A stretch of DNA of 64,000 nucleotides, taken from the NCBI RefSeq assembly GCF_000152865.1, contig NZ_CH672390.1, positions 1,682,474 to 1,746,473 on the forward strand, given 5' to 3'. The DNA comes from Erythrobacter sp. NAP1. GTDB taxonomy: Bacteria; Pseudomonadota; Alphaproteobacteria; Sphingomonadales; Sphingomonadaceae. The translations under genes and the position numbers were made by a program. Shown here piece by piece: positions 19,196 to 26,890 of this stretch. The notes beneath the pieces were generated by a model. The model searched no databases, was not told the origin of the DNA, and saw nothing but the letters and a program-made list of their open reading frames with translations. Within the stretch, counting starts at the first letter, position 1; every line of letters begins with the position of its first letter.

Positions 19196-19783
19196 ATGAC
19201 TGATATCCCGATACCCGACTTTGATGCGCTGGTGCGCGACAAGGACGCTGACGCCAGCGAGGAAGCCGTCTGGGAAGGCCGCTTCATCACCACCAAGACC
19301 CGCGGTCGCTGGGAATATGTCGGGCGCTCGCGCGGCATCCGCGCCGCTGCCATCATGGCCATCGACGAGGATGCGGACGGCACGCGCCACGTTTTGCTGG
19401 TCGGACAATATCGCGTACCGCTGGGCCGCTTCTGCCTTGAGATTCCCGCAGGCCTTGTCGGAGACGACGACGGGAGCGAGGACGAACACGCCATCGAAGC
19501 CGCCAAGCGCGAGCTTGAGGAAGAGACAGGCTACGCCGCGTCCGACTGGACGAACCTTGGCGAGTATTACTCCTCACCCGGCATGGTGACGGAAAGCTTC
19601 ACCCTCCTGCGCGCGCGCGGCCTTACCAAGGTCAGCGAGGGCGGCGGGATTTCAGAAGAGAATATCGAGGTGTACCGCGTGCCGTTGGATGGCCTTGCCG
19701 AGTTCGTCGCCAGGTGGCGCGAGGCAGGCCACGGTGTCGACGTGCGCGTGGCGATGCTGATGACGCCCGGTTTCCTCAATTAG
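19196..19783 (+). CDS. NUDIX hydrolase, ADP-ribose pyrophosphatase-like
   Basis: A 195-residue NUDIX protein. The Nudix box is visible as AGL...E-x7-RELEEETGY, but the first spacer is about ten residues (LVGDDDGSED) instead of five, so the loop is enlarged. LVGQYRVPLGRFCLEIPAG upstream of the box is typical of ADP-ribose/nucleoside-diphosphate-sugar hydrolases. A ribosome site is weak. The gene starts 12 bases after the TPM gene, and the SDR gene follows after about 40 bases. Substrate is inferred from family resemblance only. Confidence 0.88.
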   Translation: MTDIPIPDFDALVRDKDADASEEAVWEGRFITTKTRGRWEYVGRSRGIRAAAIMAIDEDADGTRHVLLVGQYRVPLGRFCLEIPAGLVGDDDGSEDEHAIEAAKRELEEETGYAASDWTNLGEYYSSPGMVTESFTLLRARGLTKVSEGGGISEENIEVYRVPLDGLAEFVARWREAGHGVDVRVAMLMTPGFLN

Positions 19784-19822
19784 GACTTCTGGGGCTGAGA
19801 ACTTTTTGGGAGAGACAATCAC

Positions 19823-20605
19823 ATGACTAAACGCTGCGAAGGCAAACTCGCCCTCGTCACCGGTGGCGCACAGGGCCTTGGCCGCGCGCATTGCATCCGG
19901 CTCGCACAGGAAGGCGCGCGCGTGCTCGCGACCGACATTAACGGCGAAGGCGCGGCGGAAACCGCCGAGATTGTGAACGCCGAAATGGGCGAAGGCACCG
20001 CGTTCAGCATCGCGCACGACGTGACCGACCCCGACCAGTGGGAAGCCGCCGTCGATGCTGCACGCGAGCAGATGGGCGGGCTCAACGTGCTCGTGAACAA
20101 TGCCGGGATCGGCGTGCCCGGCAATATCGAGGAATGCGACTTTGGCGACTGGCAGCGGTGCTTTTCGATCAACGTCGATTCGATCTTTCACGGCTGCCAG
20201 AAGGCCCTGCCGCTTATGCGCGAACATGCGCCAGGCTCGATCATCAACATCTCGAGCATCGCCGGCCTGATCGCGAGCGATACGATGCCCGCCTACAACG
20301 CTTCGAAAGCGGCGGTGTGGATGCTCTCGAAGTCGATCGCGCTGCACTGCGCGAAGAAGAACATGCAGATCCGGTCGAACTCGGTTCACCCGACCTTTGT
20401 CGACACGCCCATCCTCGACGGCACGGCCAAGGCGCACCAGCTCGACAAGGGCGTGCTGATGGACAAGCTTGCGCGGCAAATCCCGCTCAAATTCGTGGGC
20501 GAGCCCAACGATATCGCCAATGTAGTGGTGTACCTCGCGAGCGACGAAAGCCGTTTCATGACCGGCGCCGAGCTCAAGCTCGATGGCGGTATCAGCGCTA
20601 TGTAG
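19823..20605 (+). CDS. Short-chain dehydrogenase/reductase
   Basis: A classical SDR of 260 residues. Visible motifs are the NAD(P)-binding TGGAQGLG (about residues 14-21), NNAGIG (about 92-97), and the catalytic ISSIAG serine with YNASKAA Tyr/Lys. DINGEG at the end of strand 2 gives an acidic residue, favouring NAD+ over NADP+. It resembles cyclohexanol/3-alpha-hydroxysteroid-type dehydrogenases, but the substrate cannot be assigned. A GGGAGAGAC ribosome site precedes ATG 19823. Palindromic DNA follows the stop. Confidence 0.9.
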   Translation: MTKRCEGKLALVTGGAQGLGRAHCIRLAQEGARVLATDINGEGAAETAEIVNAEMGEGTAFSIAHDVTDPDQWEAAVDAAREQMGGLNVLVNNAGIGVPGNIEECDFGDWQRCFSINVDSIFHGCQKALPLMREHAPGSIINISSIAGLIASDTMPAYNASKAAVWMLSKSIALHCAKKNMQIRSNSVHPTFVDTPILDGTAKAHQLDKGVLMDKLARQIPLKFVGEPNDIANVVVYLASDESRFMTGAELKLDGGISAM

Positions 20606-20610
20606 GATTG

Positions 20611-20632
20611 CGCGGGCCCGGCCGGGCCCGCG
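20611..20632. repeat. Perfect 22-bp GC palindrome after the SDR gene
   Basis: The segment is its own reverse complement over 22 bases (CGCGGGCCCGG then its complement). It could fold into a very stable hairpin at the 3' end of the SDR transcript. No T-run follows, so it may protect the mRNA end rather than terminate transcription. Confidence 0.6.
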
Positions 20633-20691
20633 TCCTCGCTAGACGTGCTCCGCTTCGCTGCGCACCCGCTGCGGGCGGCCGGTCGGCCTTG

Positions 20692-20714
20692 CGACGCCTG
20701 CGGCGTCGAATTTT
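20692..20714 (+). terminator. Terminator-like hairpin downstream of the SDR gene
   Basis: CGACGCC and GGCGTCG form a seven-pair stem with a TGC loop, followed by AATTTT. It is placed about 90 bases after the SDR stop and is a plausible plus-strand intrinsic terminator with a short U-tract. Confidence 0.6.
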
Positions 20715-20731
20715 CAGGATGGTAGCGACAA

Positions 20732-20758
20732 AAACAAAAGGGGCCCGAAGAAGGCCCC
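20732..20758 (-). terminator. Rho-independent terminator of the pspC operon
   Basis: On the minus strand GGGGCC and GGCCCC pair around a 7-base loop and are followed by CTTTTGTTTTTG. It lies about 70 bases after the pspC stop and ends the small-protein/pspC operon. Confidence 0.75.
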
Positions 20759-20828
20759 TCCCGGTTTTCTCAGATTGTTGGGCGTGGCTGGCCCGAAAAC
20801 CGGGTTCAGCTTTGCGGTGCCACGCTCG

Positions 20829-21041
20829 TCAGTCCGCGATCAGTGCGATTGCTAGGTAGATCAGGATCGGGAAGCCGATACCCAGAAGGGTGCAGACGAC
20901 AAATCCCAGACGCCAGACCAGCGCATCAACACCCGACCAGTTGGCAAGGCCTGAGCACACGCCGAAGAGTTTGCCATTGTGCTTGTCGAGGCGAAACTTG
21001 GTGGACGGCGGACCAGCGTTGTTGTTGGTCAGATTGCTCAT
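20829..21041 (-). CDS. PspC domain protein
   Basis: A 70-residue PspC-domain protein. FRLDKHNGKLFGVCSGLANW (about residues 16-35) is the conserved PspC entry sequence. One long hydrophobic helix follows, LGFVVCTLLGIGFPILIYLA (about 46-65). In phage-shock systems PspC is an inner-membrane sensor that responds to membrane stress. No PspA, PspB or PspF gene is visible nearby. The start codon overlaps the stop of the upstream 54-residue membrane protein (ATGA). It is the last gene of a four-gene operon preceded by a candidate sigma-54 promoter. Confidence 0.9.
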   Translation of the reverse strand: MSNLTNNNAGPPSTKFRLDKHNGKLFGVCSGLANWSGVDALVWRLGFVVCTLLGIGFPILIYLAIALIAD

Positions 21042-21202
21042 GCGAGAACTCCTGTTGCGAGAGTGAGAACGGCGGGGCTTGCGGGTTGAAATGCGCCGGA
21101 AACGGTCGGCAGCATCAGAACCGCGGTGATGATCAACGAACCGACAGCGGCAACGGCGCTACGCACACCCTGGCTGCCGGAAAGTTCGAAGAAAGAGTAC
21201 AT
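21038..21202 (-). CDS. Small membrane protein (54 residues) upstream of pspC
   Basis: It starts MYSFFELSGSQGVRSAVAA and contains one hydrophobic segment, AAVGSLIITAVLMLPTVSGAF, ending in a Pro/Ala-rich tail (QPASPAVLTLATGVLA). ATG 21202 has AAGGACC upstream. Its stop overlaps the pspC start by four bases (ATGA), so translation is coupled. The R-x2-AA-x2-S pattern and final P-x-SP resemble the two 36-residue proteins upstream, suggesting a diverged third copy. Function unknown. Confidence 0.75.
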   Translation of the reverse strand: MYSFFELSGSQGVRSAVAAVGSLIITAVLMLPTVSGAFQPASPAVLTLATGVLA

Positions 21203-21230
21203 TCGTGTTGGTCCTTTTGTAAGCGTTAAA

Positions 21231-21341
21231 TCAAGCGATCGCGGGGCTGCCGGGGATGATCGCGTATGCAAAGACGCCGGTGGAAATCACGACCGAAAAA
21301 ACGGCGGCGAAGATGCGGGTGGCGGTGTCACTGGTAAACAT
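21231..21341 (-). CDS. Very small membrane protein, copy 2 (36 residues)
   Basis: The frame reads MFTSDTATRIFAAVFSVVIS and continues TGVFAYAIIPGSPAIA before TGA. It is a single hydrophobic helix with a short polar N-terminus. AAAGGACC lies upstream of ATG 21341 on the minus strand. About half of its aligned residues match the preceding 36-residue copy, including R-x2-AA, FS, FAYAI and P-x2-P. It is too short for standard gene calling. Conserved length, conserved sequence and a proper ribosome site support a real gene. Confidence 0.72.
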   Translation of the reverse strand: MFTSDTATRIFAAVFSVVISTGVFAYAIIPGSPAIA

Positions 21342-21381
21342 GATGAGGGGGTCCTTTGTGTATACGCTTGGCCGGAACTAA

Positions 21382-21492
21382 TCAGGCAAGCGAGGGGGTG
21401 GCGGGAACGATTGCGTATGCAAACATCGCGGCGGTAACGACCAGCGAGAAAGCGGCTGCGGCGAAACGGTTCGAGAAGTCGGTTGCGGTCAT
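21382..21492 (-). CDS. Very small membrane protein, copy 1 (36 residues)
   Basis: The frame reads MTATDFSNRFAAAAFSLVVT and continues AAMFAYAIVPATPSLA before TGA. It is one hydrophobic helix, paralogous to the next gene in tandem. ATG 21492 follows AGGAG at a normal distance. It is the first gene behind the candidate sigma-54 promoter, about 43 bases from the predicted transcript start. Together with the following 36- and 54-residue proteins and PspC it forms a small membrane-protein operon. Confidence 0.74.
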   Translation of the reverse strand: MTATDFSNRFAAAAFSLVVTAAMFAYAIVPATPSLA

Positions 21493-21514
21493 TGGTAGTC
21501 TCCTGTTTGTGTTT

Positions 21515-21531
21515 CCCGGGACCATCCCGGG
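21515..21531 (-). promoter_or_regulatory. Leader stem-loop of the pspC operon
   Basis: CCCGGG-ATGGT-CCCGGG can form a six-pair hairpin immediately downstream of the predicted sigma-54 transcript start (about 21535) and 23 bases before the first start codon. It may stabilise the leader or limit ribosome access. No experimental support. Confidence 0.4.
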
Positions 21532-21545
21532 GTTGCCCAACACTT

Positions 21546-21561
21546 TGCAGGAGGTGTGCCA
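21546..21561 (-). promoter_or_regulatory. Candidate sigma-54 (RpoN) promoter of the small-protein/pspC operon
   Basis: The minus strand reads TGGCACACCTCCTGCA. This matches the sigma-54 consensus TGGCACR-N4-TTGCW with one mismatch and has the invariant GG-N10-GC spacing. The predicted transcript start is near 21535. Sigma-54 control is the known mode of the enterobacterial psp operon, which makes the match with a PspC gene meaningful. An activator binding site would be expected roughly 80-150 bases upstream. Confidence 0.7.
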
Positions 21562-21570
21562 AACTCGAAA

Positions 21571-21590
21571 AATGGCGGAATTCAGCCATT
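21571..21590. promoter_or_regulatory. Inverted repeat upstream of the sigma-54 promoter
   Basis: AATGGC-N8-GCCATT forms a symmetric site about 10 bases upstream of the -24 element. It is too close for a classical enhancer and may be a second regulator site. Confidence 0.35.
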
Positions 21591-21637
21591 CTTAACTCTG
21601 GCGAAGCTGAACTCGTCGTTCATCAATCCGAAAGGTT

Positions 21638-21649
21638 GGGAAATTTCCC
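21638..21649. promoter_or_regulatory. Perfect palindrome GGGAAATTTCCC, candidate enhancer site
   Basis: A perfect 12-bp palindrome centred about 108 bases upstream of the predicted sigma-54 transcript start, the usual place for an enhancer-binding protein site. It is also about 80 bases ahead of recF on the other strand, so it could act there instead. Confidence 0.4.
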
Positions 21650-21725
21650 CACTGTTTAGGATCGGGGATTTGAGCATTGCTTTTGATGGCCTTTTCGCGC
21701 CCGCATGCTACCCGCGTTCGAACCT

Positions 21726-22814
21726 ATGGCGCTCGCAAAGATCACCCTGCAGAACTTCCGCAACCATGCGAGGAGCGAGCTTGCCGAGACGGCGCATTTC
21801 AACTTGCTCGTGGGCGAGAATGGCGCGGGCAAGACCAACGTGCTCGAAGCGATTTCGCTGCTCAGTCCGGGCCGGGGCCTGCGCCGTGCAAACCTTACTG
21901 ACCTTGCTCGCAAGGCCCCCGGCGACGCGCAGCCCGGAGCCTTCGCCATCGGGGCGAGCCTGATCGAGCAGGGACAGGTCTCCGCCCGCATCGGCACCTA
22001 TACCGAGGCAGAGCGCCCTACCCGCCGCCTTGTTCGGATCAACGGAGCCGATGCGAGCGCCAGCGCACTTTCCGAATGGCACGCGGTCTCGTGGCTCACC
22101 CCGGCGATGGATGGCCTTTTCACCGACAGCGCAGGTGCGCGCAGGCGCTTTGTCGACCGGATGGCGCTCGCGATCGAGCCGGGGCACGCAAAAGCGGTGA
22201 ATCAGCTAGAGATTGCGCTACGGGAGCGCAACCGCCTGCTCGAAGAGCATGGCGATGCCCGCTGGCTAGACGCGATCGAAGCGCAAGCCGCGCAGCATGG
22301 CAGCGTGGTTGCGGCCAACCGCTCGCGCCTGATTGCGATGTTAAGCGATGAATTGTCGGCCTTCCCGCCCGAACCCTTTGCCCGCCCCATCCTGACCTAT
22401 CGCCCCGGCGGCCCGCTCGCACCGGAAGAACTGCTCGCCGAATTCGCCCGCGCACGTCCACGCGACCGTGCTGCAGGACGCGCACTCACCGGACCGCACC
22501 GCGATGAACTGGAAGTGGTGATGATGGGCACGGGCCAACCGGCCGCATCGAGCTCCACCGGCGAGCAGAAAGCGATGCTGATCGCGATCACCCTCGCCCA
22601 CGGCGTCCTTGCCTCATCAGGCCGACCAAGCGTGCTTCTGCTCGACGAGGTAGCCGCCCACCTCGACCCTGTGCGCCGCAAGGCGTTATTCGACCGACTG
22701 CGTGCAGGAAAGGCTCAGGTCTGGATGACCGGAACCGAACTCGCTCCCTTCGCAGAGATCGAGGAAGAAGCCGCCGTCTGGCGGGTCAGCGGCGGCTCGC
22801 TCGAGCGGCTCTAG
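21726..22814 (+). CDS. recF: DNA replication/repair protein RecF
   Basis: A 362-residue SMC-like ATPase. It begins MALAKITLQNFRNHARSEL. Walker A is GENGAGKTN (about residues 35-43), the ABC-type signature is SSTGEQKAML (about 280), and Walker B is LLLDEVAAHLD (about 306). TGPHRDELEV is the RecF signature. RecF loads RecA at single-strand gaps together with RecO and RecR. ATG 21726 is preferred over an in-frame codon at 21705. It is not linked to dnaA or dnaN here, as is common in this order. Its end overlaps the convergent esterase gene by four bases. Confidence 0.96.
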   Translation: MALAKITLQNFRNHARSELAETAHFNLLVGENGAGKTNVLEAISLLSPGRGLRRANLTDLARKAPGDAQPGAFAIGASLIEQGQVSARIGTYTEAERPTRRLVRINGADASASALSEWHAVSWLTPAMDGLFTDSAGARRRFVDRMALAIEPGHAKAVNQLEIALRERNRLLEEHGDARWLDAIEAQAAQHGSVVAANRSRLIAMLSDELSAFPPEPFARPILTYRPGGPLAPEELLAEFARARPRDRAAGRALTGPHRDELEVVMMGTGQPAASSSTGEQKAMLIAITLAHGVLASSGRPSVLLLDEVAAHLDPVRRKALFDRLRAGKAQVWMTGTELAPFAEIEEEAAVWRVSGGSLERL

Positions 22815-23557
22815 CCCTCGCTCACATCAGAAGGCAGCGCCGCCTGCACATCGTCTAGCGTCGATGCCACCAGCGCCTCGATCCCTTCGGCTGTGGGATG
22901 AATGCGGTCGTTCTGGAACAGGCTCTGGTCCTCGTAGATGTCCTCAAGCCAGAACGGGATGAGCGCGGTGTCGTATTCCTGCGCCAGCTCGCCATACATC
23001 GCGTCAAACTGCGCTTGGTATTCCGGCCCGTAATTGGGCGGCGCGCGCATTCCCATCAGCAGGACGGGGATCCCGCGCTCGCGCAAGGTGCTGAGCATCG
23101 CGTCAAAATTCGCGCGCGTTTCATCAGGCGAAAGTCCGCGCAGCAGGTCGTTGCCGCCTAGCTCAAGGATAAACAGGTCAGGCGTCTCGCTTTGCCCATT
23201 GAGCACGAATTCGAGCCGATCGCGCCCAGCAGCGCTGGTATCGCCCGACACGCCCGCATCGATCACGCGCGCATTGATCCCGCGCCCACGCAGCGCCGAT
23301 TCGAGCCGTTCGGGGTAGCCTTCTGGCTCGGCTAGATTGTAGCCCGCAAACAGGCTGTCACCGAATGCAAGGATGCGCACTTCCTCGCCCATGACGGGCA
23401 CCGCCAGCTCGCCTTCGGCTATTGCGCCGGGCTCTGTACGGGGGGCGTCTACCGGTGCTTCAGAGCCGCAGGCGGCGAGCAAAAGCGCGCCTGCGAAACC
23501 AAAAGCGAGGGGAAAACGTTTCTGCAAGGGGGCCATAGCGATCTGCGAACCTTCCAT
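22811..23557 (-). CDS. tesA: GDSL-family arylesterase / TesA-like lipoprotein
   Basis: A 248-residue SGNH hydrolase. Block I is AFGDSLFAGYNL (nucleophile Ser), block III is LGGNDLLRG, and the C-terminal DRIHPT provides the Asp/His pair. An N-terminal lipoprotein signal (FAGALLLAACG) suggests membrane anchoring in the cell envelope. The family has acyl-CoA thioesterase, lysophospholipase and arylesterase activities; the substrate here is unknown. The gene is divergent from ybbA-ybbP, the conserved tesA-ybbA-ybbP neighbourhood. ATG 23536 is an alternative start. Confidence 0.88.
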   Translation of the reverse strand: MEGSQIAMAPLQKRFPLAFGFAGALLLAACGSEAPVDAPRTEPGAIAEGELAVPVMGEEVRILAFGDSLFAGYNLAEPEGYPERLESALRGRGINARVIDAGVSGDTSAAGRDRLEFVLNGQSETPDLFILELGGNDLLRGLSPDETRANFDAMLSTLRERGIPVLLMGMRAPPNYGPEYQAQFDAMYGELAQEYDTALIPFWLEDIYEDQSLFQNDRIHPTAEGIEALVASTLDDVQAALPSDVSEG

Positions 23558-23599
23558 TTCGATCTTGTTTGAAAACCGTTCCTATCCCATCTGAGCCTA

Positions 23600-24331
23600 G
23601 TGACAAACCCAGCAACTCACGCCGATATGGCGATCTCCGCCCGAAATCTAACCCTCACACTGGGCAGCAATGCTGCGCCGGTGGAGATCCTGAAGGGGAT
23701 CGACCTCGATATCGCTCATGGCGAAGTCGTCGCGCTGCTTGGCCCTTCCGGCTCTGGCAAGAGCTCGCTGATGGCGGTGCTCTCGGGCCTCGAACGCGCG
23801 AGCGGAGGCGAGTTGACCGTCGCCGGACAGAATTTTGCCAAGCTCGACGAAGACGGCCTGGCCGCTGCACGACGGGGGCGGATCGGGATCGTGCTTCAGG
23901 CATTCCACCTGCTGCCGACCATGACCGCGGCTGAAAACGTCGCGACCCCGATGGAACTCGCCGGAAGCGACGACGCGACCCCGCGCGCAGAAGCCGAATT
24001 GACCGCCGTGGGCCTTGGCCACCGGATCGACCACTACCCAACCCAGCTTTCGGGCGGCGAGCAACAGCGCGTTGCCATCGCCCGCGCCATTGCGCCGCGC
24101 CCCAGCCTCATCTTTGCAGATGAGCCCACGGGCAACCTCGACGTCGCGACCGGCGAGGAAATCGTGGAGCTGCTGTTTGCGCGCCGCGCGGAAACCGGCG
24201 CGACGCTGCTCATCATTACGCATGACCCGCTGCTCGCCGAAAAGTGCGACCGGGTTTTGACCATGGCAGACGGCGTTATCGTCTCCGACACAAGGACTGA
24301 CATCGCTCCGGCTAGCGAGGCTGCAGAGTGA
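23600..24331 (+). CDS. ybbA: ABC transporter ATP-binding protein, LolD/YbbA type
   Basis: A 243-residue ATPase with Walker A GPSGSGKSSL (about residues 50-59), Q-loop VLQAFHLLPT, signature LSGGEQQRVAIARA, Walker B LIFADEPTGNLD and the H-loop histidine in IITHDPLL. It belongs to the MacB/LolD/YbbA group that works with FtsX-type permeases without transporting bulk substrate across the membrane. The GTG start at 23600 lies 42 bases from the divergent esterase start; ATG 23627 is an alternative. It overlaps ybbP by four bases (GTGA). Confidence 0.92.
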   Translation: MTNPATHADMAISARNLTLTLGSNAAPVEILKGIDLDIAHGEVVALLGPSGSGKSSLMAVLSGLERASGGELTVAGQNFAKLDEDGLAAARRGRIGIVLQAFHLLPTMTAAENVATPMELAGSDDATPRAEAELTAVGLGHRIDHYPTQLSGGEQQRVAIARAIAPRPSLIFADEPTGNLDVATGEEIVELLFARRAETGATLLIITHDPLLAEKCDRVLTMADGVIVSDTRTDIAPASEAAE

Positions 24332-26874
24332 GCGCCAAGGTCGACGCGAAGGGCCTCACCTGGGGCGGCGCGTGGCACATCGCCCGGCGCGACCTCAATG
24401 CGCGCTTCAAGGGATTGCGCCTGCTGCTGGTTTGCATTTTCCTTGGCACCGCCGCGCTTGCCGCGATTGGCACCCTCACTGCTTCGATCGAACGCGAGCT
24501 GCAATCCTCGGGACAGGCGCTGCTTGGCGGCGACCTCGAAGTCGAGGTGTGGCAGCGCGACTTGACCGAAGATGAACTCACCGCTCTCGGCGAATATGGC
24601 GAACTATCGGGCGGCTACCGTCTGCAAGCGATGGCGAGCACCGATGACGCCGCCGCGCCGGTCGAACTCAAGGCGATCGACGATGCCTGGCCGCTCTACG
24701 GCGATTTCACCCTAGTCGATGGCAGCGAACCGGGCGCTCCCACTGCAAACGATGCGTATCTCGCGCAAGGCGCGCTCGATCGGCTCGACATTGCCGTGGG
24801 CGAGGAATTCCGCGTCGGCACCATGACCCTGCGCGCGGCGGGCGTGATCGAGAACGAACCCGACCGCCTGTCTGAAGGCTTTCAGCTTGGTCCGACCGTG
24901 CTCGTGGCCAAGGACATTCCTGCCGCTGCAGGCCTGTTGCAGCCCGGATCGCTCTATCAGAGCAAGTACCGCATCGCGTTCGAGAACGAGAGCGACGACC
25001 CCGAAGCGATCGAAGACGCGCTGACCGAAGCCTTCCCCAATGCAGGCTTCGATTTCCGCAGCCGCGACCGCGCTTCACCCGGAGCAGATCGCTTCGTACG
25101 GCAGATGAGCGACTTCCTGACGCTGGTCGGCCTTGCTGCGCTGGTGATTGCGGGGATCGGCATCGCGGGCGGCGTCTCGTCCTATCTCGACCAACGCCGC
25201 GCGAGCATTGCGACCCTGAAGGTTCTGGGTGCATCCTCGCGCGACATCGTTCGCGTCTATGCGCTCCAGATCGCAGTCGCGGCCATAGCGGGCAGCGCAC
25301 TCGGTCTTGCGACAGGGGTGCTGGTCACTCCGCTGCTCGGAGCCGCTTTGGAGGGTCTTCTGCCGGTCGAAAGCGGCTTCGTCATCGAGCCTGCTCCGCT
25401 TCTCCTCGCTGGCGCTTACGGATTGCTTGTCGCCTTTGCCTTCGCTGCAGCGCCGCTGCTTCGTGCCCGTTCTTTCCCGGCAATGGCGCTGATGCGCAGC
25501 CGGATTGTGCCGCTTGCGCGCGACAAGCGGGCGCTGATTGCCACCGGCGTCGGTATCGCTGCGATCTGCGCGCTCGCGCTCATCACCACGGCGCAGCCCT
25601 GGCTTTCGGGCGGTTTCCTGCTTGGTGCTGGCGGAGCGCTGGTTTTGCTCGCGGCGCTGGGTCTCGGTCTGCAATGGGTGGCGCGCAAGCTGCCACGCCC
25701 GTCCAACCCGCTCCTTCGCAGCGCGCTTGCTAACATCCACCGCCCCGGCGCGCCCACCTCGGCGCTTGTGACCGCGCTGGGCTTCGGGCTTGCCGCCTTC
25801 GTGCTTTTGGCCGCCATCCAGAGCGCGATCGACGGCAACATCCAGAGCCGTGTGCCGCAGGAAGCCCCTGACTATTTCGTCCTCGACGTGCCCGTCGAAG
25901 GCGAGGAGCGCTTCTATGAACTGATCCAGGAACCTTTCCCCGAAGCCGCAATCCGCACCGTCCCTACAATGCGCGGCGGTATTCTCGCCTTTGGTCCGGA
26001 AGACGACATGCAGGTGGTCGCCGAGCTTGACGAAATACCCGACGGCGCATGGGCGCTTCGCGGCGAGCGCGGGATCACTTATTCCGACACCTCCCCACCC
26101 GGTAGCCGCGTGGTCGAAGGCGAATGGTGGAGCCCGATGCATGACGGCGAACCGCTGGTTTCGATCGACAAGGAATTCGCCGATGCTGCGGGCCTTGAAG
26201 TCGGAGACATGCTGACCATCGGCATCCTCGGATCGGAGCGCGACGTTCGCATCGCCAACCTGCGCGAAATCGACTGGGAGACGATGGGCTTCAACTTTGC
26301 GCTGGTCTTCTCACGCAACGCCATCGCAGATGCACCGCACAAGCTTTCGGCCACGATTGAATTGCCCGATGGCGCGGACACGCAGGATCGCGGCGAGCTG
26401 CTGCGCGCGCTCGTTCGCGAATATCCATCAAGCTCGGTTGTCGAGGTGGGCGAGGTTCTGGTGCAGGCGCGTACGCTGCTTGAGCAGGTCGGCCTTGCCA
26501 CGCTTGCTGCCGCTGCTGTGGCTGTGCTTGCAGGGCTTGCCGTTCTGATGGGAGCGATAGCCGCTGCGCGCGCCGCGCGGACCTATGACACGGTGGTCCT
26601 GCGGGTTCTGGGTGCGAGCCGGCGTCAGATCCTTGGTCTGCAATTGGCCGAATATGGCCTGATTGCCGGTGCCCTCGCGCTGGTTGCACTGGCACTTGGA
26701 TCGGGGCTTGCCTGGGTCATCATCACCCAGCTGTTCGAATTCGACTGGCTGCCCGATTGGGGCGCTGTGCTTGCGGTGCTCGGCCTTGGCCTTGCGATGG
26801 TGCTTGCCTTTGCGCTGGGCGGATCGCTGCCGCTGCTGCGCGCCAAGCCTGCACAGGCGCTGCGCGAACTTTAA
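24328..26874 (+). CDS. ybbP: FtsX-like ABC transporter permease YbbP
   Basis: An 848-residue permease with a GTG start coupled to ybbA. One N-terminal helix (LLLVCIFLGTAALAAIGTL) is followed by a periplasmic domain of about 200 residues. Two FtsX domains follow, the first near residues 265-390 (TLVGLAALVIAGIGIAGGV) and the second near 720-845 (VGLATLAAAAVAVLAGLAVL). A central helix group lies between them. The repeated RRASIATLKVLGASSRDI and VVLRVLGASRRQILGL are the coupling segments that meet the ATPase. With the esterase next door, a role in moving or processing envelope lipids is inferred, not shown. Confidence 0.92.
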   Translation: MSAKVDAKGLTWGGAWHIARRDLNARFKGLRLLLVCIFLGTAALAAIGTLTASIERELQSSGQALLGGDLEVEVWQRDLTEDELTALGEYGELSGGYRLQAMASTDDAAAPVELKAIDDAWPLYGDFTLVDGSEPGAPTANDAYLAQGALDRLDIAVGEEFRVGTMTLRAAGVIENEPDRLSEGFQLGPTVLVAKDIPAAAGLLQPGSLYQSKYRIAFENESDDPEAIEDALTEAFPNAGFDFRSRDRASPGADRFVRQMSDFLTLVGLAALVIAGIGIAGGVSSYLDQRRASIATLKVLGASSRDIVRVYALQIAVAAIAGSALGLATGVLVTPLLGAALEGLLPVESGFVIEPAPLLLAGAYGLLVAFAFAAAPLLRARSFPAMALMRSRIVPLARDKRALIATGVGIAAICALALITTAQPWLSGGFLLGAGGALVLLAALGLGLQWVARKLPRPSNPLLRSALANIHRPGAPTSALVTALGFGLAAFVLLAAIQSAIDGNIQSRVPQEAPDYFVLDVPVEGEERFYELIQEPFPEAAIRTVPTMRGGILAFGPEDDMQVVAELDEIPDGAWALRGERGITYSDTSPPGSRVVEGEWWSPMHDGEPLVSIDKEFADAAGLEVGDMLTIGILGSERDVRIANLREIDWETMGFNFALVFSRNAIADAPHKLSATIELPDGADTQDRGELLRALVREYPSSSVVEVGEVLVQARTLLEQVGLATLAAAAVAVLAGLAVLMGAIAAARAARTYDTVVLRVLGASRRQILGLQLAEYGLIAGALALVALALGSGLAWVIITQLFEFDWLPDWGAVLAVLGLGLAMVLAFALGGSLPLLRAKPAQALREL

Positions 26875-26890
26875 GGCGCCCTGCCCTCGC

